Positions 9,432 to 20,195 are shown, counted from the stretch's first letter. The stretch is 64,000 nucleotides of DNA from an uncultured Bartonella sp. (GCA_945285915.1 CALYQL010000011.1:26308-90307); one strand, 5' to 3'. Numbers and translations: made by a program. Notes: a model not told the origin generated them from the letters alone.

Positions 9432-10305
9432 TAGATTTTTTATTAATTCGTGTGCCAGGTATAAATGCATCTAACACTGCCCAAAATTGGTTAAGATGCT
9501 TGTATGAACTGTGCAATATATCGTGTTCTACGCCAGAGAATTTTATATAATCGACTAATCGGACGTTATTGCACATTTGTTGTGCCGTGTTTTCTGAAGA
9601 CAATTTGTCATGATTGGCCAATAGAAAAAGTGTTGGCACCTTAAGATCATTGTTTTGTAATCGTTGTTCAAGTGTCTTAATGGCCTTGCAATATTGTGAC
9701 AGCCATCTTCTATTGAAAAAACTCTTCTTAATGGATTGTATTTCAATAGATTTGCCACTCTGATCTAACTTTTGCACCACATTATTAGCGCCTTGTGAAA
9801 ATTCTATTCTTTTAAGCCCTAATGAGCAAAGACGGTAATTGATTTTGTGCCATAAACTATCCATTGAGACGCCCAAAGGTGACAATAAGGGGGAAACACA
9901 GAGTATTCTATCAATCTGATTATTGATGAAATCCATAGCGTTTAAACCAATAACACACCCCATATCATAACAAAGCAAATAGTAAGGAGGAGGGCAGTCG
10001 GGATAAACAACGTCATGTAGAAATCTATCGAAGTCATTGATGTGTTGTTTCAGATCGTATTTATCCGCTTTATTCCTATTACTATCGCAGGTGTCGGATC
10101 GGGCTTGTTGAAACCAATCAAAGCTTGCAACATAAAATCCGCGGTTTGATAAACCAGCGAAAATATCCGCATAACGCTCAAGACTATCGCCTGCTCCTTG
10201 CAAAACAATCACGGTTCCCAAACGTTTTTGGGACCAATTTTTCAAAATGGAAAAATATATCTTTCTGTCTTTATCTGTATCTAGGTATTGGTAATTTATA
10301 TGCAT
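9421..10305 (-). CDS. Alpha/beta-hydrolase (lysophospholipase-like) with Asp in nucleophile position
   Basis: 294-residue cytoplasmic protein with the order of an alpha/beta-hydrolase of the monoglyceride lipase/lysophospholipase L2 group: oxyanion-region strand TVIVLQGAGDSLERYADIFAGL (split over residues 31-52), nucleophile elbow LLCYDMGCVIGL, acid strand LFLLANHDKLS (Asp233) and terminal VEHDILHSS (His261). The elbow normally reads G-x-S-x-G; here it is C-Y-D-M-G with Asp114 where the catalytic serine should be, as in haloalkane dehalogenases and epoxide hydrolases, or the protein may be inactive. The ATG at 10305 is preferred to a TTG at 10347; neither has a strong ribosome site. Convergent with hisN; no operon partners. 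Confidence 0.72.
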   Translation of the reverse strand: MHINYQYLDTDKDRKIYFSILKNWSQKRLGTVIVLQGAGDSLERYADIFAGLSNRGFYVASFDWFQQARSDTCDSNRNKADKYDLKQHINDFDRFLHDVVYPDCPPPYYLLCYDMGCVIGLNAMDFINNQIDRILCVSPLLSPLGVSMDSLWHKINYRLCSLGLKRIEFSQGANNVVQKLDQSGKSIEIQSIKKSFFNRRWLSQYCKAIKTLEQRLQNNDLKVPTLFLLANHDKLSSENTAQQMCNNVRLVDYIKFSGVEHDILHSSYKHLNQFWAVLDAFIPGTRINKKSINY

Positions 10306-10634
10306 GATTGTCTTAAGGACTGAACAAGTAAAGTGGTGAGAGGGCAACTGTTATAAGCTTCAATGTTGATATAACAGGAAGACTTAAAAAGTTATTTCTT
10401 AATTCCTTGCTTGTAGCCACAATTAGCCAAATTGGCTCCCCGGCTAAAATGTATGAGATTTCATCATCACCCAACCTTATTAAGCTTTACTGCGATATGA
10501 TTGTCAAATCGCGTCCAAGATAAAATACCGCTATCAATTAATATGAAGAGCAATGGCGTGCTGTTTCAAAGCATTGGTGTTTGAGTGAAAACAGAGGTCT
10601 GCACGCTTAAATTAAAGAATTGTGATTGCGAGAT
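10306..10634. other. Gene-free stretch between hydrolase and hsp20 promoter
   Basis: About 330 bases with no credible coding frame or RNA gene. It should hold the leftward promoter of the hydrolase gene and ends at the heat-shock type promoter of hsp20; nothing else was recognised. Confidence 0.5.
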
Positions 10635-10665
10635 CTTGAAAGGTTAATGAACCGCTACCACATTA
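10635..10665 (+). promoter_or_regulatory. Putative RpoH (sigma-32) heat-shock promoter of hsp20
   Basis: CTTGAAA at 10635-10641, a 16-base spacer, then CCACATTA at 10658-10665. This fits the sigma-32 consensus (CTTGAAA, 11-16 bases, CCCCATnT) with one mismatch in the core of the -10 element, and would start transcription about 95 bases before the hsp20 ATG. Sequence match only. Confidence 0.6.
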
Positions 10666-10671
10666 CTCATG

Positions 10672-10766
10672 CGACCGCCAATACGGGGTCGTTGGTCAAT
10701 AGATCTGCCAAATTGGAGATCATGACATGGCCAAATCTTACGTCGCTCTAAAGGAGGGCAAATATT
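10672..10766 (+). promoter_or_regulatory. ROSE-like 5' leader of hsp20 (possible RNA thermometer)
   Basis: The leader has two local hairpins. The first is CGACC/GGTCG at about 10672-10696. The second masks the ribosome site: GCTCT (10745-10749) pairs with AGGGC (10755-10759) around a five-base loop, and contains TCGCT, the UYGCU signature that faces the Shine-Dalgarno in ROSE thermometers of rhizobial small heat-shock genes. The site itself is AAGGAGGG at 10751-10758, eight bases before the ATG. A ten-codon frame (ATG 10722, TAA 10749-10751, product MTWPNLTSL) ends right at the ribosome site. Pairing was drawn by eye. Confidence 0.5.
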
Positions 10767-11255
10767 ATGCGTCAAGTAGACTTTTCACCACTTTATCGTT
10801 CAACAGTTGGTTTTGACCGGTTGTTTAATATGTTTGATACGATGACACAACCCGAAGGTGTCCAATCATATCCACCTTATAACATTGAACGGTTAAGTGA
10901 AAACTCATATAGAATTTCTATGGCCATTGCCGGTTTTTCTGAAGATGAGATTGATATCGTAGCTCAACGTAATCAATTGACTGTCAAAGGTGAAAAATCC
11001 AGAGAAAATGATAGTGACGATAGTGAATTCCTATACAGAGGAATAGCATCTCGGTCCTTTGAACGGAGATTTCAGTTGGCTGATCATGTTGAAGTGGTTG
11101 GTGCGCATTTACAAAATGGGTTGCTGCACATCGAACTAAAGCGTGAAATCCCTGAGGAAATGAAACCTCGTAAAATTACCGTTCAGACAGTTAAAGCTTC
11201 AAACACAAATAAAAATGTCTTGAGACATAATATCGAAGTTGAAGCTGCAGAATAA
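10767..11255 (+). CDS. Small heat-shock protein, Hsp20/IbpA family
   Basis: Small heat-shock proteins form oligomers that hold unfolded proteins in a refoldable state. The 162-residue protein starts MRQVDFSPLYRSTVGFDRLFNMFD, an IbpA/HspA-type N-terminus of rhizobia, has YPPYNIERLSENSYRISMAIAGF opening the alpha-crystallin domain (split about residues 35-60), FERRFQLADHVEVVGAHLQNGLLHIELKREIPEE closing it, and a C-terminal tail. The A-x-x-x-NGLL motif characteristic of the family reads GAHLQNGLL. A heat-shock promoter and structured leader precede it and a strong terminator follows, so it is a single-gene unit. Confidence 0.93.
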   Translation: MRQVDFSPLYRSTVGFDRLFNMFDTMTQPEGVQSYPPYNIERLSENSYRISMAIAGFSEDEIDIVAQRNQLTVKGEKSRENDSDDSEFLYRGIASRSFERRFQLADHVEVVGAHLQNGLLHIELKREIPEEMKPRKITVQTVKASNTNKNVLRHNIEVEAAE

Positions 11256-11283
11256 TCTATACTTTCTAAGTGTGAATTAAATG

Positions 11284-11310
11284 AGCGCGGAATTCTTTCC
11301 GCGCTTTTTT
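11284..11310 (+). terminator. Rho-independent terminator after hsp20
   Basis: AGCGCGGAA pairs with TTCCGCGCT across a short loop and is followed by six or more T residues, 28 bases after the hsp20 stop. Confidence 0.9.
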
Positions 11311-11680
11311 ATTAAAACTATTACTTTATAAGTCAGTTAAAAATATAGAATATTTTCAAGTTTAGTATATTTATTTCTTGTGGTTTGCTGATATTTTTAG
11401 CATTCCATGCGCTTATGACACATTAAAATTAGAGAACAAATATCCCTGCAAAATAATATTATTATAATATTTTTCTTTTAAGATATTTTTCATAAATATT
11501 TTTATTATTGTTTATAATTTTCTTTCGTTTTTAATGATACCCTATTGATAGTTTAGAACCGTTCTGGCATAGATTTTTTTATCAAGTAAAAAACGGTCGT
11601 TTATAAATAACTTTAGTCTGTCATGTGGGCATCGATCCGTCTGATAAGAACTGGAATTTGAGGGAAAAGGGCTTTCCGAA
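11311..11680 (+). other. AT-rich intergenic region upstream of gltB
   Basis: 370 bases without coding potential, very AT-rich around 11440-11520. It must contain the gltB promoter. The ribosome site is a purine-rich GAGGGAAAAGGG ten or so bases before the ATG. I could not assign a regulator-binding site with confidence. Confidence 0.5.
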
Positions 11681-14600
11681 ATGACAAATAGCATTGATTT
11701 GGGTAATAATATTTCTCAAAACGGGTCTGCATCGTTGTCATATGTTAAAAATGGCGAGTTTCATGCAATGGGCTTACCGCGTGCGCAAGGACTGTATTCA
11801 CCCAAGAATGAACATGATGCCTGTGGTGTTGGTTTCATCGCGCATATGAAAAACCACAAATCCCATAAGATTGTTGAAGATGGGTTATTTATGTTGGAAA
11901 ACCTCACGCACAGAGGAGCAGTGGGTGCTGATCCTCTGGTCGGTGATGGTGCTGGTATTCTTGTTCAAATTCCGGATCGTTTTTATCGCGCCGTCATGGA
12001 GGAGGAAGGCGTCCAATTGCCAAAGCTAGGGCAATATGCGGTTGGACACATTTTTATGCCACGAGATGAAGCATTGCGCGCCCATATTGAACAGATTGTC
12101 AAAGAGGTTATCGCCTCTGAAGGACAACATTTTATAGCTTTTCGCGATGTGCCAGTGGATAATTCTTCATTATCAAAAGCACCAGCAATTGCTGCTACAG
12201 AACCTGTGCATCGGCAAGTCTTTATTGGACGTGACCCATCCATTAAATCTGACGACGATTTTGAACGTCGGCTTTTTGTGCTTCGCAAGGTTATTTCCAA
12301 TAGAATTTTTCATGAAACGGGGGGGCGTGACAACGGTTTTTATATTGTATCCATGTCATCGCGAACCGTGATCTATAAGGGAATGTTTCTCGCATTTCAG
12401 GTTGGCGCCTATTATAATGATTTACGTGATGAAAGGTTTGAAAGTGCGGTAGCACTCGTTCATCAGCGCTTTTCAACCAATACATTTCCGTCATGGAAAC
12501 TGGCTCACCCTTATCGTATGATTGCGCATAATGGTGAAATTAATACACTGCGTGGCAATGTTAACTGGATGGCAGCGCGGCAAGCCTCGGTAGACTCTGA
12601 GCTTTTTGGCAATGATATTTCAAAACTATGGCCAATATCTTATGAAGGCCAATCTGATACGGCCTGTTTTGACAATGCCTTAGAATTTTTATGTCAGGGT
12701 GGATATTCACTACCTCATGCCATGATGATGTTGATACCGGAAGCTTGGGCTGGCAATCCGTTCATGGACGATCAAAGACGCTCATTTTATGAATATCACG
12801 CATCATTGATGGAGCCATGGGATGGCCCAGCTGCCGTTGCATTTACAGATGGTCGTAAAATTGGTGCGACCCTTGATCGTAATGGTTTAAGACCAGCACG
12901 TTACATTGTGACCGATGATGATTATGTCATCATGGCGTCAGAATCCGGCGTGCTGCCAGTTGAAGAAAAACACATTGTCAAAAAATGGCGTCTTCAACCA
13001 GGTAAGATGCTTCTTATCGACATGGAAAAGGGCTGCATTGTTTCTGATGAAGAAATTAAATCCGAAATTGCTGCCAAACACCCATACCGCAAATGGTTAG
13101 AGAATACGCAGCTTATTTTGGAAGATTTGGCACCTGTGGAACCGCGTTCTTTGCGTAAGGATGTGTCCTTGTTGGATCGCCAACAGGCGTTCGGCTACAC
13201 GCAAGAAGATAAAAAGTTGCTTTTGTCTCCTATGGCGACAACGGGACAAGAACCTATTGGTTCTATGGGGGCAGATACGCCAATATCTGCAATGTCGGAT
13301 AAATCGAAACTTTTATATACTTATTTCAAGCAAAATTTTGCTCAGGTAACCAATCCGCCCATCGATCCAATCCGTGAAGAATTGGTGATGAGCCTTGTTT
13401 CGTTCATTGGTCCTCGTCCAAATATTTTTGATCTTGTGGGGACATCACGCCGCAAGCGGTTGGAAGTTCGCCAACCTATCTTAACCAATGGTGATTTGGA
13501 AAAGATACGGGCAATTGGTCAGACAGAAGATCATTTTGATACAAAAACAATTGACATCACCTATTCGGTTCAGGAAGGCGCCGCCGGTTTAGAAGGAGCA
13601 ATTGAACGTTTATGTGAACGTGCAGAAGCTGCCGTGCACGGTGGTTATAACATTATTATCCTGTCAGACCGTCAAATTGGGCCTGACCGTATTCCAATTC
13701 CAGCACTCCTTGCGACGGCAGCTGTCCATCATCACCTAATCCGCAAAGGTTTACGTACCTCTGTGGGCTTGGTTATCGAGACAGGTGAACCACGTGAAAT
13801 TCATCATTTTTGTTGTCTTGCTGGTTTTGGTGCGGAAGCAATCAATCCATACCTAGCATTCGATACGTTGATTGATATGCACAAACGTGGAGAGTTTCCA
13901 AAAGAAGTTGAAGAACACGAAGTTGTTTATCGCTATATCAAATCTATTGGAAAGGGCATACTTAAAGTTATGTCCAAGATGGGCATTTCAACCTATCAGT
14001 CATACTGCGGCGCGCAGATTTTTGATGCAGTGGGATTAAAACAATCCTTTATCGACAAATATTTTACCGGTACTGCAACAACGATTGAAGGTGTGGACCT
14101 CAAGCAAATTGCTGGCGAAACTGTAAAGCGTCATACTTCTGCATTTAGTAAAGATCCTGTATTAGAAAATGCTTTGGATGTTGGTGGTGAATATGCCTAT
14201 CGTATTCGCGGCGAAACACATATTTGGACACCTGACGCCATTGCTGATCTTCAACATTCGGTTAGAACATCCAATCCGGAATTATTCACCGCATATTCTA
14301 GGCGGGTGGATGGTGAAACAGCACGAGCCAAGACAATTCGCGGTTTATTCAAGATTAAAACTGCCGAAGAACGTGGCGCAAAAGCTGTACCGCTCGAAGA
14401 AGTTGAGCCTGCAAGCGAAATTGTTAAGCGGTTTTCAACTGGTGCGATGTCTTTCGGATCTATTTCTCGCGAGGCGCATACAACGTTAGCGCGCGCCATG
14501 AACAAAATTGGTGGTAAATCAAACACCGGTGAGGGCGGCGAAGTTTCTGAACGGTTCTATCCATTACCTGATGGGACACCAAATCCAGAACGTTCCGCTA

Positions 14601-16408
14601 TTAAACAGGTTGCTTCTGGCCGCTTTGGTGTGACGGCAGAATATCTTGTTAATTCGGATGTTATCCAGATTAAGGTTGCGCAAGGTGCAAAGCCTGGTGA
14701 AGGTGGACAACTACCGGGGCATAAAGTTGATGCGACCATTGCCAAAACACGTCACTCAACGCAGGGCGTTGGCTTGATTTCACCGCCGCCCCATCATGAC
14801 ATTTACTCGATTGAGGATTTGGCTCAACTTATTTACGACCTTAAAAACGTTAATGAACATGCCGATATTTCCGTTAAACTTGTGTCTGAAGTTGGTGTTG
14901 GTACGGTTGCAGCTGGTGTTGCCAAGGCACGTGCAGATCATATTACAATTTCTGGATATGATGGTGGTACGGGTGCAGCACCTTTAACAGCGGTAAAACA
15001 TGCTGGTTCCCCATGGGAAATGGGATTGGCGGAAACACAACAGACACTTGTTCTTAATGGGTTGCGCTCACGGGTTGCTTTACAGGTTGATGGTGGACTG
15101 CGTACGGGGCGCGACGTTGTCATCGGTGCATTGCTTGGTGCTGATGAATTTGGTTTTGCAACAGCTCCGCTTATTGCAGTTGGATGTGTTATGATGAGAA
15201 AATGTCATCTCAATACATGTCCGGTAGGTGTTGCAACGCAGGATCCGGTTTTACGTAAGCGCTTTACTGGCATACCGGAACACGTCATCAACTTTTTCTT
15301 CTATTTGGCAGAAGAAGTTCGCGCAATATTATCTGAAATGGGCTTTAGAAAGCTTGATGACATTATCGGGCAGTCTGATTTGTTGGATAAGCAACCTGCG
15401 ATAGACCATTGGAAAGCTCATGGTCTCGATTTCAGCCGCATATTCTATAAACCCGATGCTGATAAGAAACAGATTTATCATACTGAACAGCAACATCATC
15501 CAATCGACGACATTTTGGATAGAAAGTTGATTGAAAAATCTGCGGCAGCTCTTGATGAAAAGAAGACTGTTGAATTTGAAACGCTTGTGCGCAATGTTGA
15601 TCGGTCGGTTGGAGCCATGTTGTCCGGTGAGCTGGTCAAAAGATATCGTCACCGTGGCCTTCCGGATAACACAATCAATATCCGCTTTAAAGGCACAGCC
15701 GGTCAATCTTTCGGCGCTTTCCTAGCTAAAGGCATCACTTTTGATCTGGTGGGTGACGGCAATGACTATGTCGGCAAAGGCTTATCTGGTGGTAGAATAA
15801 TAGTTCGCCCACCAGAAGATACCAATATCGTCGCAGAAGATTCTATTATCGTCGGTAATACGGTTCTCTATGGCGGCATTGAAGGGGAATGTTATTTCCG
15901 TGGTGTTGCTGGTGAACGGTTCGCTGTCCGTAATTCGGGTGTTGCAGCGGTTGTGGAAGGTGTTGGGGATCACGGTTGTGAATATATGACCGGTGGTATC
16001 ATTGTGGTAATCGGCAAGACTGGCAGAAATTTTGCTGCTGGTATGTCTGGTGGCGTTGCCTATGTACTTGATGAGGCAGGCGATTTCGCTCAACGGTGTA
16101 ATATGGCTATGGTTGAGCTTGAACCAGTGCCAGAAGAAGACGATATGCTGGAGCGGCTTCACCACCACGGCGGCGATTTGATGCATAAAGGTCGTGTCGA
16201 TGTGTCCGCCAATATGACGCATCATGATGAGGAACGGCTTGCACAAATGATTGCCAACCATCATCATTATACAGGTTCAAAACGGGCGAAAGAAATTCTC
16301 GATAATTGGGAACATTACCGACCAAAATTCGTAAAAGTTATGCCGGTTGAATACCGCCGTGCTTTGGAAGAAATGGAACAAATGCGTATGGAAACGGCTG
16401 CGGAATAA
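11681..16408 (+). CDS. gltB: Glutamate synthase (NADPH) large subunit
   Basis: GltB makes two glutamates from glutamine and 2-oxoglutarate, with electrons delivered by GltD, and is the main ammonia-assimilation route with glutamine synthetase. At 1575 residues it has the full four-domain length. An N-terminal propeptide ends before Cys48 (DACGVGF), the Ntn-type glutaminase nucleophile; the FMN synthase domain contains [13 protein letters not shown]; the [3Fe-4S] cysteines are 1169, 1175 and 1180 (CVMMRKC-x4-C); and the C-terminal GXGXG helix includes [18 protein letters not shown]. gltD follows 46 bases later in the same orientation. Confidence 0.98.
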   Translation: MTNSIDLGNNISQNGSASLSYVKNGEFHAMGLPRAQGLYSPKNEHDACGVGFIAHMKNHKSHKIVEDGLFMLENLTHRGAVGADPLVGDGAGILVQIPDRFYRAVMEEEGVQLPKLGQYAVGHIFMPRDEALRAHIEQIVKEVIASEGQHFIAFRDVPVDNSSLSKAPAIAATEPVHRQVFIGRDPSIKSDDDFERRLFVLRKVISNRIFHETGGRDNGFYIVSMSSRTVIYKGMFLAFQVGAYYNDLRDERFESAVALVHQRFSTNTFPSWKLAHPYRMIAHNGEINTLRGNVNWMAARQASVDSELFGNDISKLWPISYEGQSDTACFDNALEFLCQGGYSLPHAMMMLIPEAWAGNPFMDDQRRSFYEYHASLMEPWDGPAAVAFTDGRKIGATLDRNGLRPARYIVTDDDYVIMASESGVLPVEEKHIVKKWRLQPGKMLLIDMEKGCIVSDEEIKSEIAAKHPYRKWLENTQLILEDLAPVEPRSLRKDVSLLDRQQAFGYTQEDKKLLLSPMATTGQEPIGSMGADTPISAMSDKSKLLYTYFKQNFAQVTNPPIDPIREELVMSLVSFIGPRPNIFDLVGTSRRKRLEVRQPILTNGDLEKIRAIGQTEDHFDTKTIDITYSVQEGAAGLEGAIERLCERAEAAVHGGYNIIILSDRQIGPDRIPIPALLATAAVHHHLIRKGLRTSVGLVIETGEPREIHHFCCLAGFGAEAINPYLAFDTLIDMHKRGEFPKEVEEHEVVYRYIKSIGKGILKVMSKMGISTYQSYCGAQIFDAVGLKQSFIDKYFTGTATTIEGVDLKQIAGETVKRHTSAFSKDPVLENALDVGGEYAYRIRGETHIWTPDAIADLQHSVRTSNPELFTAYSRRVDGETARAKTIRGLFKIKTAEERGAKAVPLEEVEPASEIVKRFSTGAMSFGSISREAHTTLARAMNKIGGKSNTGEGGEVSERFYPLPDGTPNPERSAIKQVASGRFGVTAEYLVNSDVIQIKVAQGAKPGEGGQLPGHKVDATIAKTRHSTQGVGLISPPPHHDIYSIEDLAQLIYDLKNVNEHADISVKLVSEVGVGTVAAGVAKARADHITISGYDGGTGAAPLTAVKHAGSPWEMGLAETQQTLVLNGLRSRVALQVDGGLRTGRDVVIGALLGADEFGFATAPLIAVGCVMMRKCHLNTCPVGVATQDPVLRKRFTGIPEHVINFFFYLAEEVRAILSEMGFRKLDDIIGQSDLLDKQPAIDHWKAHGLDFSRIFYKPDADKKQIYHTEQQHHPIDDILDRKLIEKSAAALDEKKTVEFETLVRNVDRSVGAMLSGELVKRYRHRGLPDNTINIRFKGTAGQSFGAFLAKGITFDLVGDGNDYVGKGLSGGRIIVRPPEDTNIVAEDSIIVGNTVLYGGIEGECYFRGVAGERFAVRNSGVAAVVEGVGDHGCEYMTGGIIVVIGKTGRNFAAGMSGGVAYVLDEAGDFAQRCNMAMVELEPVPEEDDMLERLHHHGGDLMHKGRVDVSANMTHHDEERLAQMIANHHHYTGSKRAKEILDNWEHYRPKFVKVMPVEYRRALEEMEQMRMETAAE

Positions 16409-16454
16409 AGTCTGTTCATCATTACAACGCAAATATTTAATACGGGAACAACAA

Positions 16455-17909
16455 ATGGGTAAAGTAACCGGATTTCTCGAAATAGATCGCCAATCGCAAA
16501 AGTATCAGCCAGCGTCCGATCGTATTCGTCACTTTCGCGAATTCAACATTCCGATGACGGAAGGTGAAGTGCAAAAACAAGCTGCTCGCTGTATGGATTG
16601 TGGTATACCATATTGCCATGGTTCAACCGGCTGCCCTGTTAACAATCAAATACCAGACTGGAATGACCTTGTTTATAAAGGAAAATGGGAAGATGCGATA
16701 AGAAATCTATTATCGACCAATAATTTTCCAGAATTCACAGGACGTGTATGCCCATCGCCTTGTGAGGAGGCTTGTACCCTGAATTTGCAGGATGTACCTG
16801 TCACCATCAAGATGGTTGAGCAGACACTAGCCGATAAGGCTTTTTCACTTGGTTATTTTGCGCCACAGGCAATTGAAACGAAAACAGGCAAAAGAGTTGC
16901 GATTATTGGCTCTGGACCATCGGGCTTGGCCGCTGCACAACAATTGGCACGGGCTGGTCATATGGTCGATGTTTATGAGCGCGAAAGTAAGCCAGGTGGC
17001 CTACTTCGTTATGGTATTCCTGACTTTAAAATGGAAAAACATCTTATCGATCGGCGTATTGAGCAGTTGGAAGGTGAGGGCGTTACCTTTTATTGTGGCA
17101 TGAATGTAGGTGTTGATAATTCGATAGAAGATCTACTTCGTGATTATGATGCCGTGCTTTATTGTGGTGGCTCTGAACAGCCAAGAGCCGTAGATATTCC
17201 AGGTGTTAACTTTCACGGTGTTTATGATGCTATGCATTTTCTAGTGCAGCAAAATAAGCGTGTTGGTCGTGAAAATATTGAATCGGTTGGTTGGCCATGT
17301 CCTCCAGTTACGGCCGACGGAAAACATGTTGTTGTTGTGGGTGGGGGTGATACTGCATCGGACTGCGTCGGCACAGCATTTAGACAAGGGGCAGTGAAAG
17401 TTACACAGCTTGATATTCGTCCGCAACCACCCGAAAAAGAAGATAAGTTGAGTGTTTGGCCATATTGGGCAACAAAGATGCGGACATCCACAAGTCAGGC
17501 AGAGGGTGCGGATCGAGAATTCCAAGTCGCCACACTGGAATTTATCGCTGAAGATGGTCAATTAACCCATGTAAAATGTTGTCAAGTTGATGAACAACGT
17601 AAACCAATTGCCGGTTCTGAATTTTTCATAAGAGCTGATTTGGCTTTTATCGCGATTGGATTTGCAGGACCATTTGAAAAGGGTATTTGCTCAGAATTAG
17701 GTGAAAAACTTAAAATCAGAACAGATCGCCGCGGCGGACGTTCTATCATTGCCAATGATGTAGACTACCAGACAAGCGTCGATAAACTCTTTACTGCAGG
17801 AGATATCAGGCGAGGGCAGTCATTGGTGGTATGGGCTATCCGCGAAGGGCGTCAAGCAGCACATGCAATTGATAAATTTTTAATGGGAAATACTCTATTA
17901 CCACGCTAA
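16455..17909 (+). CDS. gltD: Glutamate synthase (NADPH) small subunit
   Basis: GltD oxidises NADPH on FAD and passes electrons through two [4Fe-4S] clusters to GltB. The 484-residue product has N-terminal cysteines 46, 49, 54 and 60 (ARCMDCGIPYCHGSTGC) and the second set VCPSPCEEAC, then the FAD Rossmann motif AIIGSGPSGLAAAQQL and the NADPH motif VVVVGGGDTASDCVG. I start it at ATG 16455, with GGGA eight bases upstream, because that start gives the usual MGKVTGFLEI beginning; the frame stays open upstream but overlaps gltB. A terminator follows, closing the gltBD operon. Confidence 0.97.
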   Translation: MGKVTGFLEIDRQSQKYQPASDRIRHFREFNIPMTEGEVQKQAARCMDCGIPYCHGSTGCPVNNQIPDWNDLVYKGKWEDAIRNLLSTNNFPEFTGRVCPSPCEEACTLNLQDVPVTIKMVEQTLADKAFSLGYFAPQAIETKTGKRVAIIGSGPSGLAAAQQLARAGHMVDVYERESKPGGLLRYGIPDFKMEKHLIDRRIEQLEGEGVTFYCGMNVGVDNSIEDLLRDYDAVLYCGGSEQPRAVDIPGVNFHGVYDAMHFLVQQNKRVGRENIESVGWPCPPVTADGKHVVVVGGGDTASDCVGTAFRQGAVKVTQLDIRPQPPEKEDKLSVWPYWATKMRTSTSQAEGADREFQVATLEFIAEDGQLTHVKCCQVDEQRKPIAGSEFFIRADLAFIAIGFAGPFEKGICSELGEKLKIRTDRRGGRSIIANDVDYQTSVDKLFTAGDIRRGQSLVVWAIREGRQAAHAIDKFLMGNTLLPR

Positions 17910-17961
17910 TTTGTCGCGGTTAATTATATCTCAGTTGACTATCATATGGCAGATTAACAAT

Positions 17962-18000
17962 GAAGGCTTTTGCGAATTGAACTTCGTGAAAGCCTTTTTG
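17962..18000 (+). terminator. Rho-independent terminator of gltBD
   Basis: AAGGCTTT (17963-17970) pairs with AAAGCCTT (17989-17996), with an inner CGAA/TTCG stem, and is followed by five T residues. Confidence 0.88.
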
Positions 18001-18319
18001 TTTATCAATGATATTATTCCAGAACTATGTATTGAAATTAATGTTAGCAGATAGAGATATTCAAAAATATGAGACGCGTTTAAAAGATGAAGCTTTATCC
18101 TTTTTGGGCGGCATGAATTTATATTTTTGTTGCCACTAATACAGTTCAGCCGGTTTAATTCTGCTATTCAGCAATAATATAATGTTGCCCATTATCCTTC
18201 ATACATCTCAACTCGTATCCATTTGACAAATTAAATCTGCGATAGCGAACTGTTTTCAATGCTTTCATTATAATTGTGCAATGTTTATGAGGGGAAGCCA
18301 TCGTCTACGCGAAAAAGAA
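18001..18319. other. Gene-free stretch between gltBD terminator and tRNA-Pro
   Basis: About 320 bases with no supported gene. A 32-codon frame at 18041-18139 exists but has no ribosome site or recognisable product. No structured RNA was recognised. Confidence 0.5.
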
Positions 18320-18396
<77 letters not shown>

Positions 18397-18848
18397 TTTC
18401 CATAAAAAGCCCTATGATAATAGAACCTTAAAGGCAAGGAGAAATTTATAAAAATGTGATATTGGCACGTTTATTCGAATTATTATCATAAACTTTCTTC
18501 ATATGTGAATACACAGTAACGCAAATGATTTTTAGTAAAATATTTCTTATAAAATGATTTTTAAGCATTAAAACCACTTAAAAAATAACGATATATCTAT
18601 GTATTTTACGATATAAAAATCTAATTATTTTCGCATGATAAAATATTATTTTAATTTATTTTTAATATAATACAATAATTGATTTTTTTATATAAAATTA
18701 TGTTTTAATTTTATTGTATTTAAAATAAAAATACACAATAAAAATAAATTTTAAAATAATTAATTTAAAATATTTAACCAGCTAAATTTTAATTACTATA
18801 TTCATACAAATTTTTATGTATATTTTTGTTTTTAAATCGAATCAATTG

Positions 18849-18872
18849 TTGATAACTTGTAGTTTTTATCAA
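18849..18872. repeat. Perfect inverted repeat TTGATAA-N10-TTATCAA
   Basis: Seven-base arms TTGATAA (18849-18855) and TTATCAA (18866-18872) separated by ten bases, about 100 bases before the nirK start. The arms contain the FNR/NnrR half-site TTGAT/ATCAA but at a spacing of 14 rather than four, so it is not a standard box. Could be an operator for another regulator or a hairpin. Confidence 0.5.
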
Positions 18873-18909
18873 TATTTGTCAATAAAAAACAACTTAAACT
18901 TGTATTAAC

Positions 18910-18923
18910 TAGAGATATCTCTA
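18910..18923. promoter_or_regulatory. 14-bp perfect palindrome TAGAGATATCTCTA
   Basis: A fully self-complementary 14-mer 46 bases before the nirK ATG. The size and place suit a dimeric repressor operator near the transcription start; no known regulator is assigned. Confidence 0.45.
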
Positions 18924-18969
18924 AGCAAATCAATACCCTAATAACAATTTAATTGCTGGAGATGAGGTT

Positions 18970-20112
18970 ATGAGTTATTCCCCAAAAGTTAGTAGACGTA
19001 CAATTTTAGCAGGAGCCGCAGCTACTGGGTTAATTGTTCCAACCCTTGCATCTGCAGGCGAAAAAAAGGGCAATACTGTTGAAAAAACAGCGCCAAATGC
19101 GACGAACGTGGATTTTGACAAGTTAAAACGTGTCAAAGTAGAGCTTGTTGCGCCACCTTTTGTCCACGCGCATGAACAAAGCGTATCCGATGAGCCAAGA
19201 ATTGTTGAATTCACAATGTATTGTGAAGAAAAAAAGATTACTTTGGATGATAAAGGAACAGAAGTTTGGGCAATGACGTTTAATGGCTCGGTACCTGGAC
19301 CATTATTGGTTGTCCATGAGGGGGATTATGTTGAACTTACACTTATTAATCCCAAAACAAATTCGTTAACACACAATATTGATTTTCATGCTTCGACTGG
19401 TGCAATGGGTGGTGGTGACCTTACGGTCATTGAACCTGGGCAGAAAGTTGTCCTTCGCTTCAAAGCAGATAGAGCAGGAACATTTGTATATCACTGTGCT
19501 GCGCCCGGTATGGTACCTTGGCATGTTACAAGTGGTATGAACGGCGCTATTATGGTATTGCCACGCAAAGGTTTGACAGACGGCAATGGAAAACCCTTAA
19601 AATATGACCGCGTCTATTACATTGGCGAGCAAGATTTTTACATTCCTAAAGATAAAGACGGAAAATATAAATCCTATGAGTCGATCGCTGATAGTTACGA
19701 TGATATGTGTGAGGTCATGCGCACTTTATTGCCCTCACACGTTGTGTTTAATGGCGCTGTCGGTGCACTAACAGGCGACCATGCTTTAAAAGCGAAGGTC
19801 GGTGAAACTGTCTTATTTGTTCATTCACAAGCAAACCGCGATACACGGCCGCATCTTATTGGTGGGCATGGCGATTATGTATGGCAAAGTGGTAAGTTTA
19901 AAAATCCTCCGCTGCGTGACATGGAAACGTGGTTTGTGCCAGGAGGAGCCGCGGCCGCTGCTCTTTACACCTTCAAACAACCGGGGCGTTATGTATATCT
20001 AAATCATGACTTGATTGAAGCGTTCGAACTTGGTGCTGCGGCGCATGTGAAAGTTGAAGGTGAGTGGAATGATAATCTGATGAAACAGCTCGTAAAACCA
20101 ACAGAAATCTAA
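18970..20112 (+). CDS. nirK: Copper-containing nitrite reductase NirK
   Basis: NirK reduces nitrite to nitric oxide in the periplasm as a trimer. The 380-residue protein begins with a twin-arginine signal ([10 protein letters not shown]) and carries two cupredoxin domains. All ligands of Alcaligenes-type NirK are present at a constant offset of +40: type-1 copper His135, Cys176, His185, Met190; type-2 copper His140, His175, His346; catalytic Asp138 and His295. So it should be active. No nirV, norCB or nnrR gene adjoins it; a small cytochrome c gene follows on the other strand. The ribosome site GGAGATGAGG lies just before the ATG. Confidence 0.97.
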   Translation: MSYSPKVSRRTILAGAAATGLIVPTLASAGEKKGNTVEKTAPNATNVDFDKLKRVKVELVAPPFVHAHEQSVSDEPRIVEFTMYCEEKKITLDDKGTEVWAMTFNGSVPGPLLVVHEGDYVELTLINPKTNSLTHNIDFHASTGAMGGGDLTVIEPGQKVVLRFKADRAGTFVYHCAAPGMVPWHVTSGMNGAIMVLPRKGLTDGNGKPLKYDRVYYIGEQDFYIPKDKDGKYKSYESIADSYDDMCEVMRTLLPSHVVFNGAVGALTGDHALKAKVGETVLFVHSQANRDTRPHLIGGHGDYVWQSGKFKNPPLRDMETWFVPGGAAAAALYTFKQPGRYVYLNHDLIEAFELGAAAHVKVEGEWNDNLMKQLVKPTEI

Positions 20113-20195
20113 CCAATTCATATAAAATCGAATCGACAGCAAACTTGAGACTAAATTTGTTTCAGTCACTGTTTGATTTATTTTCAAACGACGTT

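Larger units (their letters stand above)
18397..18969 (+). promoter_or_regulatory. Very AT-rich control region upstream of nirK
   Basis: 573 bases, about 80% or more A+T by eye between 18500 and 18900, with runs such as TTTTAATTTATTTTTAAT and no coding frame. It separates tRNA-Pro from nirK and so must carry the nirK promoter. Two sharp symmetric elements lie at its nirK-proximal end and are listed separately. I searched for a standard FNR/NnrR box (TTGAT-N4-ATCAA) and did not find a good one. Confidence 0.55.

Noticed and set aside
18041..18139. A 32-codon frame (MLADRDIQKYETRLKDEALS...) after the gltBD terminator
   Set aside because: No ribosome site, no family resemblance, and a frame of this length is expected by chance.
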